Shown here: piece by piece, positions 1-5,431 of the stretch | Layout of the letters: each line of letters starts with the position of its first letter | How positions within the stretch are numbered: position 1 is the stretch's first letter | DNA from: Bacteroidales bacterium | GTDB taxonomy: Bacteria; Bacteroidota; Bacteroidia; Bacteroidales; UBA7960 | DNA: 7,291 bases | Assembly (NCBI GenBank): GCA_007132395.1 | Contig: SLOR01000042.1 | Span: 1-7,291 of the forward strand | Direction of reading: 5' to 3' | Program-made: the position numbers and the translations under genes | The notes under the pieces: generated by a model | Databases searched by the model: none | What the model was told of the DNA's origin: nothing | Seen by the model: the letters and a program-made list of their open reading frames with translations, nothing else

Positions 1-1291
1 GATACATCTGTATGTTGTGAAAAGCCAATCTGTCTATAATATCCTCCCACTGTACCGGGATGATGTAGGCCTCGGGAAGATTCACTTTGTAGGATGGTAC
101 ATTGTTTTTAAACCAGGGAACCTGATAGGTAACCGGCTTATCAGCATCGTAAATAAACCAGTTGCCTCCGGTGAGGGTGCTTTGCTTTTTGGTGTATTCC
201 ACACCCAGGAAATCCACCATCATCGAATCATTGGTTAATTCAAAACGCAGTGGGAATTTTTCGTTTCGGAAAGCTTCGGAGGCAGCATATTCATCAGCAC
301 GGGCAATTACGTTTTTGAGTTCATTGTCGCGGTTTAACACGCCCAGGGTATGCAAAATCATCAGGTATGTGGATTCTACACGCAGGTGATAGGGCTTAAG
401 CATATGAGTCTCCAGCAGCAGGCCGGGGCGATTGTGTTCGCTCACATAACCGTTGGAAAAGGCTGCGTGGTACACACCACTTCTTAGCCCGCTGCGAGGG
501 TCGTGCCACGAACGGTAGGTAACGTAAGGAAATATGGGGTAACCGTCAGCTTCCATCTTTTCTTCCATAGCAGGGAGGTATTCTTTTTCCATCCACTGCA
601 TCAAACCCTCATCTTTTCCCCCGAAAACATCCATAGAATAGGTCATCGTGTATTGATAATCTCCGCCATTGGTGGAATGGGTATCGATGAAGAAGTCGGG
701 TTCCCAGGCGTGCCATACCTGCAGAAACGCTCTCATTTCCCTGGAGTCGGCCTTGAGGAAATCCCTGTTAAGGTTGAGGTTAAGCGCATTGGTACGCCAT
801 CCCATTTCCTCGGGTCCGTTCTGGTTGATGCGGTGATAGGGGCCAAACCTTTCGTGGCCGTCAACACTGAGTATGGGGATGAAAAGAATGGTGGTATTTT
901 CCAGAAGTTCCTGATGCTTGTTGTGGATAACCATATCCCTGAAAAGCATTAATCCGGCATCTTTGCCTACAGGTTCTCCGGGATGGATTGCAGCCTGAAT
1001 AAATAATATTTTGTTGCCGGAAGCTTTTGCCTTTTCCGGGCTGAAGTTTTGATTTTTATCCAGTATGAGCAGAGGAATATCTCTGCCCTGCGGGCTGGTG
1101 CCAATGTTTGTATAGTGCAGGTAAGGCGAAGCCCCGGCCAGCTGTTTGCTGAAGCGAATGGTTTCCTCGTAGGATGGGGTCGCATTTTTATCGTGAAGCT
1201 CATACCAGGTTTGCCATTCTGAAGCAGCAGCAGCCTGAAAAGTAAGTCCCGGTAAAATAAGGCAGATTAGTAGGAATAGTTTGTTAAGCAT
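1..1291 (-). CDS. Secreted M14-family zinc carboxypeptidase-like protein (C-terminus cut by window edge)
   Basis: The reading frame runs from the ATG at 1291 to the left edge without a stop, giving 430 residues of a longer protein. Residues 1-23 look like a signal peptide: MLNK, then a long hydrophobic stretch, then an Ala-rich cleavage region before SEW, so export to periplasm or outside is inferred. The M14 metallocarboxypeptidase signature is visible in order: zinc ligands H103 and E106 in HPGEP, substrate-carboxylate-binding N175-R176 in NLNLNRDF, third zinc ligand H205 in DTHSTNGG, and a catalytic Glu candidate E294 in LLLETHM. All key residues are present, so an active zinc peptidase releasing C-terminal residues or cleaving short peptides is expected; the true substrate is unknown. 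Residues about 320-430 lie beyond the catalytic domain and are not assignable. It is transcribed divergently from the stress-protein gene. A Bacteroidota -7 box lies 29 nt upstream of the ATG. Confidence 0.9.
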   Translation of the reverse strand, partial: MLNKLFLLICLILPGLTFQAAAASEWQTWYELHDKNATPSYEETIRFSKQLAGASPYLHYTNIGTSPQGRDIPLLILDKNQNFSPEKAKASGNKILFIQAAIHPGEPVGKDAGLMLFRDMVIHNKHQELLENTTILFIPILSVDGHERFGPYHRINQNGPEEMGWRTNALNLNLNRDFLKADSREMRAFLQVWHAWEPDFFIDTHSTNGGDYQYTMTYSMDVFGGKDEGLMQWMEKEYLPAMEEKMEADGYPIFPYVTYRSWHDPRSGLRSGVYHAAFSNGYVSEHNRPGLLLETHMLKPYHLRVESTYLMILHTLGVLNRDNELKNVIARADEYAASEAFRNEKFPLRFELTNDSMMVDFLGVEYTKKQSTLTGGNWFIYDADKPVTYQVPWFKNNVPSYKVNLPEAYIIPVQWEDIIDRLAFHNIQMY

Positions 1292-1320
1292 GATTGTAAG
1301 TTTTGGGGATGTAAGGAAAG

Positions 1321-1328
1321 CAAAAATA
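1321..1328 (-). promoter_or_regulatory. Bacteroidota-type -7 promoter box for the M14 peptidase gene
   Basis: On the minus strand this reads TATTTTTG, a full match to the Bacteroidota -7 consensus TAnnTTTG. It ends 29 nt before the ATG, which would give a short leader of about 20 nt. No TTTG -33 element is seen at the expected distance upstream, so the call rests on one box only. Confidence 0.45.
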
Positions 1329-1498
1329 GAGATTTCCTTGTGTTCCCATTAGTAAGCTATGACACAGGAGCTTTTCTTTAAGATTTATTGTGAAAAGACC
1401 GGTGGTGGAGCTATGGAAAGTATGTTGCCCGACTGCGTTATTCACGTATTTTCATGCATTCCTGTATTGTTTGTAAGGGCCAAATTTTGCAGCACCTG

Positions 1499-1551
1499 TT
1501 TGTTACTCCATAGGATTTTTTGTATATTTAGAGCAATTTAATGTATTGTTG
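1499..1551 (+). promoter_or_regulatory. Candidate promoter(s) for the universal stress protein gene
   Basis: Two overlapping Bacteroidota-type arrangements can be read. One is TTTG (1499-1502), 20 nt spacer, TATATTTA (1523-1530), one base off TAnnTTTG. The other is TTTG (1519-1522), 21 nt spacer, TATTGTTG (1544-1551), also one base off. The second leaves 28 nt to the ATG at 1580, close to the 29 nt seen for two other genes here, so it is slightly favoured. Just before the start codon is an A-run (CCTAAAAAAAAATAGCC), the usual A-rich initiation region of this phylum. The rest of 1292-1579 shows no convincing gene. Confidence 0.4.
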
Positions 1552-1579
1552 AAAGTATAAATCCTAAAAAAAAATAGCC

Positions 1580-2689
1580 ATGGAAGATCGTCTTGTTAGT
1601 ATAGCTACGGATCATTATACTGCTGCAGAAATATTAAAAGCCCGCCTGGAAGATGCCGGAATTGAATGTTATCTGAAAAATGTGAATCTTTTGCAGGGTG
1701 CCGTTTCCGAAGGGGTGCAGGTGCAGATTAAGGAATCGGATGTAGAAAAAGCCCTGCGTATTATTAATGAACTTAAAAACCTTCAGGAACAGAATGAGTT
1801 GAAGGATTTGAAAAAAATCAGACGGATACTTGTGCCTGTGGATTTTTCCGAGTTTTCCAAAAATGCCTGTCTGTATGCCCTGCAGCTGGCCCGTAAGTAT
1901 AATGCCGACCTGAAAATAGTGCACGTTTTTTATGCCCCCATTGTCGACCTGGTGCCCATAACCGATGCCTATTCCATTCAGGTAGATATGGATATCAACC
2001 TCAGGGAAATGGAAGAGCAGGCCAAAAGAAACCTGGTAGAATTTGTGGGGAAGATTAGAGAAGTTGCCACCAGCCAGAATTACGACGATATCAAGATAAG
2101 TTACTCCCTGCGCGAGGGTATCGTGGAGGATGAAATTGCCGCCATGGCAAAATCATTCAAACCCGGAATTATCGTTGTGGGAACCAAAGGTAAAGGAGAG
2201 AAACAGAGTGATATAATTGGCAGCGTGGTGCACAAAGTGCTTGATAAAACCAAAGTCCCTGTGCTGGCCATTCCCGAATCTACCAGCCTGGATAGCTTCG
2301 ATGAGGTAAAAAACATCGTGTATGCCACCGACTTTGATGATTCGGATTATGTGGCTATCAGGAGGCTAATGAATATCGTAGCAGCCTTTGACGTGAAAAT
2401 TCACTGCGTGCACATTTCCAAAGATGTTGAAGATCAATGGGAAACGGCAAAAATGGACAACCTCAAAGGGTATTTCGCCCAGATAGCCAAAAACACACCC
2501 GTTGAATGCAGCTTCATAAAAGGAGACAACCCGGTAGCTAACCTGGAAGCTTTCTGCGAACTCAATAAAATCAATCTCATTGCATTGAGCAGCAAAAAAA
2601 GAGGATTGCTCCAAAGAATGTTTAAGCCCGGACTGGCAAAAAAGCTGATTCATTCCAGCCTTATTCCCCTTTTGATGTTCAGGGCCTGA
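1580..2689 (+). CDS. DUF2007-like domain fused to tandem universal stress protein (USP) domains
   Basis: A complete 369-residue soluble protein with no signal peptide or membrane segment. Residues 1-66 resemble the small DUF2007 'putative signal-transducing' domain: a strand starting with LVSIATDH, a helix, then VQVQIKESDVEKALRII. A charged helical linker (about 67-81) follows. The first USP domain (about 82-232) has the N-terminal Asp (D88 in VPVDFS) and a perfect nucleotide-binding motif G-2x-G-9x-G-S at G201, G204, G214 and S215, so ATP binding is expected from what is known of the family. The second USP domain (about 243-368) keeps D251 in YATDFDDSD. Its equivalent loop reads S338, R341, G351, L352, so two glycines and the Ser/Thr are lost and it is probably not an ATP site. 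The role is inferred as stress or energy-state sensing in the cytoplasm; the partner is unknown. The A-rich leader supports the ATG at 1580. A strong terminator follows, so it is probably transcribed alone. Confidence 0.9.
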   Translation: MEDRLVSIATDHYTAAEILKARLEDAGIECYLKNVNLLQGAVSEGVQVQIKESDVEKALRIINELKNLQEQNELKDLKKIRRILVPVDFSEFSKNACLYALQLARKYNADLKIVHVFYAPIVDLVPITDAYSIQVDMDINLREMEEQAKRNLVEFVGKIREVATSQNYDDIKISYSLREGIVEDEIAAMAKSFKPGIIVVGTKGKGEKQSDIIGSVVHKVLDKTKVPVLAIPESTSLDSFDEVKNIVYATDFDDSDYVAIRRLMNIVAAFDVKIHCVHISKDVEDQWETAKMDNLKGYFAQIAKNTPVECSFIKGDNPVANLEAFCELNKINLIALSSKKRGLLQRMFKPGLAKKLIHSSLIPLLMFRA

Positions 2690-2733
2690 CATGTTTTGCT
2701 TAGCCTGAGTTGTCAGGAAAATTAAAGAATACA

Positions 2734-2775
2734 GAGCGGTGGAGAGCAGAAATCTCCATCGCTCATTTTTGTTTT
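2734..2775 (+). terminator. Intrinsic (Rho-independent) terminator after the USP gene
   Basis: GAGCGGTGGAGA (2734-2745) pairs with TCTCCATCGCTC (2753-2764) over 12 bp with a single G-U wobble. The loop is 7 nt (GCAGAAA). ATTTTTGTTTT follows at once, supplying the U-tract for plus-strand transcripts. It lies 45 nt after the USP stop codon and separates that gene from the SRPBCC-DUF1295 unit. Confidence 0.9.
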
Positions 2776-2870
2776 GGGTACAGCTAAACAAGTGACTGAA
2801 CTTGCTGTTAAATGAGTAGAAGAGGCCATTTTTTTTAATCTCGCAATTCTTTATCCCCAACTGCAGTGCT

Positions 2871-3317
2871 ATGAAAATCCGGATGGTAACAAAGGTAAAT
2901 GCACCATTTTCTGAGGTGAGTAAAGGCTTCAACCTGAAGCTTTTCCAGTTCCTGTTGCCGCCCTTCAGGCTGGCGGAAATTGTGCGCTATCAAGGGCAAG
3001 AGCCCGGCGATATTGTAGAGATGCGCTTTAAGCTGCCATTTATGGGCAATTGGATAGTAATCATCAAAGAATCGTGGCTTACCCCGCGTGAATACGGCTT
3101 TGTGGACAGAGGACTCAGGGTTCCCCTGGGAATCAATTACTGGGCGCATACGCACCGGGTCGTGGCACTTAGTGCTGAAAGCGTTTTTATCGTAGATGAA
3201 ATAGAATATGAATCATCATGGAAATGGAAAGATTATTTGCTTTACCTACCCTTGCTGCTGATGTTTGCTTCCCGTAAACCACTGTATCGAAAGTTTTTTC
3301 AACAGATAAAATCATGA
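2871..3317 (+). CDS. SRPBCC (START/Bet v 1-like) family protein, probable lipid or hydrophobic-ligand binder
   Basis: A 148-residue protein of the usual length for a single SRPBCC domain. It shows the expected pattern: an N-terminal strand (KIRMVTKVNAP), helices with a LLPPF stretch near residues 28-32, a PGDIVEMRF strand (45-53), a buried-Trp strand (about 60-70), and the conserved NYWAHTHR segment (89-96, with H93 and H95) before the strand VFIVDEIEYE (105-114). A C-terminal helix ends it. That helix contains a very hydrophobic run (YLLYLPLLLMFA, 122-133) followed by basic residues, which could touch the membrane; this is inference. The family binds hydrophobic ligands in a central cavity; this ligand is unknown. 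The stop overlaps the start of the DUF1295 gene by 4 nt, so the two are very likely co-translated and functionally linked. No convincing -33/-7 promoter was found in 2776-2870. Identification is from fold pattern, not a close match. Confidence 0.72.
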   Translation: MKIRMVTKVNAPFSEVSKGFNLKLFQFLLPPFRLAEIVRYQGQEPGDIVEMRFKLPFMGNWIVIIKESWLTPREYGFVDRGLRVPLGINYWAHTHRVVALSAESVFIVDEIEYESSWKWKDYLLYLPLLLMFASRKPLYRKFFQQIKS

Positions 3318-4108
3318 TGGAAACAGATTTCTTTTACCTGTGGCTGGAAGGATTCGCGGTGGTGTTGCTGTTTATGAGCATAATTTGGGTGTGGAGTGTG
3401 CGGCTGGGCAATGCCGGAATCGTTGACCCCTTCTGGGGATTGGGCTTTGTTCTTGTGGTAGTTTTCTATGCTTTGAACATTCCATTGCGTCATTTGCATC
3501 AGTGGTTGGTGATGGTGCTTGTAAGCCTTTGGGGATTACGCTTGTTTATTTATCTTTTTCTACGCAATTACGGTAAAGAAGAAGATTACCGCTACCGGCA
3601 GTTTCGGGCAAATTACGGTATTCACAGATACTGGTGGGTAAGCTTCTTCCAGGTTTTTATGCTGCAGGGGGTGTTGCTTGCCTTTATTTCTGTAACCCTA
3701 CTGGGTGGCATGTATGGGCATAGCGTAGCTCCAAATTCAGCCTTGTGGATGGTTTTGGGAGTTCTTTTATGGTTGATTGGATTCCTGTTTGAAACTGTGG
3801 GTGATTACCAGATGGCGCAATTTAAAAAAGACCCGCTCAGTAAGGGCAAAGTAATGGATAAGGGTTTGTGGCGATATACCCGGCATCCCAATTATTTTGG
3901 CGACACCATGGTATGGTGGGGTTATGCCTGCTTTGCGATTTACAATGGCTTATACTTAACTATTGCAGGCAGCCTGGTAATGACTTTCCTGATTGTAAAG
4001 ATCTCAGGGGTAGCCATGCTGGAAAAAAACCTCATAACCCGTCGGCAGGGTTATGAGGAGTATATGATGAAAACATCAGCTTTCTTTCCCTGGATGCCCA
4101 AGAAATAG
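3314..4108 (+). CDS. DUF1295 integral membrane protein (steroid 5-alpha-reductase-like)
   Basis: A 264-residue polytopic membrane protein with hydrophobic segments near residues 12-27, 41-56, 63-84, 112-130, 143-160 and two more within 196-230. The hallmark of DUF1295, part of the steroid 5-alpha-reductase/isoprenylcysteine methyltransferase-type superfamily, is clear: FLFETVGDYQMAQFK (157-171), then DKGLWRYTRHPNYFGD (182-197) and WWG (201-203), and a C-terminal KNLITRRQGYEEY segment. The superfamily uses the RHPNYFG region with NADPH or methyl donors. Reduction of a lipid or polyprenoid double bond is a reasonable guess, but the substrate is unknown. The ATG sits inside ATGATG; either the first (3314) or second (3317) may be used. 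The first gives the classic ATGA overlap with the SRPBCC gene's TGA and is preferred. It converges on the PLP-enzyme gene, 41 nt apart, with no clear terminator between them. Confidence 0.88.
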   Translation: MMETDFFYLWLEGFAVVLLFMSIIWVWSVRLGNAGIVDPFWGLGFVLVVVFYALNIPLRHLHQWLVMVLVSLWGLRLFIYLFLRNYGKEEDYRYRQFRANYGIHRYWWVSFFQVFMLQGVLLAFISVTLLGGMYGHSVAPNSALWMVLGVLLWLIGFLFETVGDYQMAQFKKDPLSKGKVMDKGLWRYTRHPNYFGDTMVWWGYACFAIYNGLYLTIAGSLVMTFLIVKISGVAMLEKNLITRRQGYEEYMMKTSAFFPWMPKK

Positions 4109-4149
4109 TTGCTGCCGCCGAAAAATGGACTATTCCTTAAAAATCAAAT

Positions 4150-5256
4150 CTAATTATTTCTTCGGGGGCAAAAAGGTAGTTTTACCGATTTCTCATCCTG
4201 GTAAACCGATTCTACACAATCAATGGGGTCGCAGCAAGTATGACACACTCTTTTGAAAGAAGAGAAATGCTCCAGTTCCACGCCTGTGGAGAGGAAACCT
4301 TCTTTCACGGGCTCCTGCTTCATGAGGTCGGTGCTCAGGTATTTTTTGTTGCTATCGGAAAAAACGGTTACCACTACTTTGTCGGGGCCCAGCTCATTCT
4401 GAAGCTTAAGTGCTCCCAGGAAATTAGCTCCGGAAGAAATGCCCACGGCAATACCCAGGTTGGCAAGCTTTTGTGCCATAATAATAGCATCGCCATCATC
4501 CACCGAAACCACTGAATCCAGTTGTGATAAATCTACTATGGCGGGTATAAACTCATCAGAAATGCCTTGTATCCTGTGTTTTCCTACTTTATAGCCCGTG
4601 GTAAGGGTAGGAGAGTTGGACGGCTCAAGGGGGTGTACCCTGATGTCTGGTTTTTGTTCTTTCAAAAATTTGGACACACCCATTACCGTTCCTCCTGTGC
4701 CCACACCTGCCACAAAAGCATCGGGGATAAGGTTTCGATATTTGAGTTGCCACCACAATTCGGGACCAGTAGTGGTATAATGTGCTTCCGTATTGTCAAA
4801 GTTGGAAAATTGCCTTGGCAGGAAACAGTTTTCCTGTTCTGCCCTTTGCTCCGACATTTTAATGCTTCCCAGGAAGCCACCTTCCTCCTTGCTAACCAGG
4901 CATATTTCGCAACCCAGGCTTTTTATCAGGTTGATGCGTTCACTGCTCAGCCAGTCAGGCATATAGATGGTAACGGGGTGGCCCATTGCCCGGCCAATGG
5001 CCGAAAAGGAAATACCCGTATTGCCGCTGGTAGCTTCCAGGATACGCATGCCAGGCTGTAGTTCGTTACGCAGGTAAGCATTTTTTAAAATGTAAAAGGC
5101 CATACGGTCTTTTATGCTCCCTGTCATATTAAGACTTTCGGCCTTGGCATAAATTACACGGGGTTCTCCTTTATAGGTAAAATGAACAGCAAGAAGCGGG
5201 GTGTTTCCAATGAGGCTTGACAGGCCCTGAATTCGTTTGTTAACGTCATAGATCAT
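4150..5256 (-). CDS. PLP-dependent cysteine synthase-family enzyme with Cys-rich C-terminal tail
   Basis: Using the ATG at 5256 the protein has 368 residues. It is a fold-type II PLP enzyme of the O-acetylserine sulfhydrylase/cystathionine beta-synthase group. Visible are the IGNTPLL start motif (16-22), the Schiff-base lysine K49 in TGSIKDR, the substrate loop TSGNTG (76-81), the PLP-phosphate loop GTGGT (186-190), the GISSG motif (272-276) near the cofactor ring nitrogen, and a KKYLST segment near the end of the catalytic core. It should catalyse beta-replacement on an activated serine, making cysteine or a thioether. It cannot be fixed as CysK, CysM or CBS from sequence alone; the NMTGSIKDR context differs from the usual NPxGSVKDR. 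After the core come about 57 extra residues holding C338, C341, C342, C347 and C363. The frame stays open to a TTG at 5295, but that codon lies inside the -7 promoter box, so the ATG is chosen. It lies downstream of the serine hydrolase on the same strand but has its own promoter. Confidence 0.88.
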   Translation of the reverse strand: MIYDVNKRIQGLSSLIGNTPLLAVHFTYKGEPRVIYAKAESLNMTGSIKDRMAFYILKNAYLRNELQPGMRILEATSGNTGISFSAIGRAMGHPVTIYMPDWLSSERINLIKSLGCEICLVSKEEGGFLGSIKMSEQRAEQENCFLPRQFSNFDNTEAHYTTTGPELWWQLKYRNLIPDAFVAGVGTGGTVMGVSKFLKEQKPDIRVHPLEPSNSPTLTTGYKVGKHRIQGISDEFIPAIVDLSQLDSVVSVDDGDAIIMAQKLANLGIAVGISSGANFLGALKLQNELGPDKVVVTVFSDSNKKYLSTDLMKQEPVKEGFLSTGVELEHFSSFKRVCHTCCDPIDCVESVYQDEKSVKLPFCPRRNN

Positions 5257-5268
5257 TTGAAGGGTGTT

Positions 5269-5329
5269 TTGATGGTTTGTGTTTTGACGGGCCAAATTTA
5301 GGGTTTTTCACTGGCCCGCAAACCATCAA
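5269..5329. repeat. Nested inverted repeats flanking the PLP-enzyme promoter (candidate operator)
   Basis: TTGATGGTTTG (5269-5279) has a perfect 11-bp inverted partner CAAACCATCAA (5319-5329). Inside it CGGGCC (5288-5293) pairs with GGCCCG (5313-5318). The right arms are adjacent, while the left arms are separated by 8 nt. The right outer arm contains the -33 element and the left outer arm falls in the untranslated leader. Their centres are 50 bp apart, near five helical turns. The left half also contains a direct repeat TGTTTTGAYGG (5265-5275 and 5280-5290, one mismatch, 15-bp period). A regulator-binding or leader-folding role is inferred only. Confidence 0.6.
5293..5322 (-). promoter_or_regulatory. 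Bacteroidota-type promoter of the PLP-enzyme gene
   Basis: On the minus strand a TTTG -33 element (5322-5319) is followed after 18 nt by TAAATTTG (5300-5293), a perfect match to the -7 consensus TAnnTTTG. The box ends 36 nt before the ATG at 5256. It is the most complete promoter in the window. Because the possible upstream TTG start (5295-5293) forms the last three bases of the -7 box, it would not be in the transcript, which decides the start codon. Confidence 0.72.
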
Positions 5330-5431
5330 TGCAGGAAAAAATTCACCTATGTTGTTAATTAAATATGATTTATGATTTCCTGCTTCCTCCCGCTGCCTGC
5401 TTGTTTAAAAGTTGTAAGTTGCTGGTTGTTA

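Noticed and set aside
503..952. A 149-codon plus-strand open frame
   Set aside because: It lies opposite the M14 peptidase gene, which carries complete catalytic motifs in the other strand; the antisense product looks random.
1359..1541. A 60-codon plus-strand open frame in the gap between the M14 and USP genes
   Set aside because: Its protein is Cys-rich and low in charged residues, resembles no family, and overlaps the candidate USP promoter; there is no promoter or leader for it. Treated as chance.
2366..2932. A 188-codon minus-strand open frame
   Set aside because: It runs antisense through the second USP domain and across the intrinsic terminator; the product has no recognisable domain.
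5365..5378. Tandem ATGATTT x2
   Set aside because: Only two 7-bp copies in AT-rich intergenic sequence; too short to call a repeat locus.
5331..5383. An 8-bp inverted repeat GCAGGAAA / TTTCCTGC downstream of the serine hydrolase gene
   Set aside because: The 37-nt loop and lack of a properly placed U-tract make it a poor terminator; it may be chance in AT-rich sequence.
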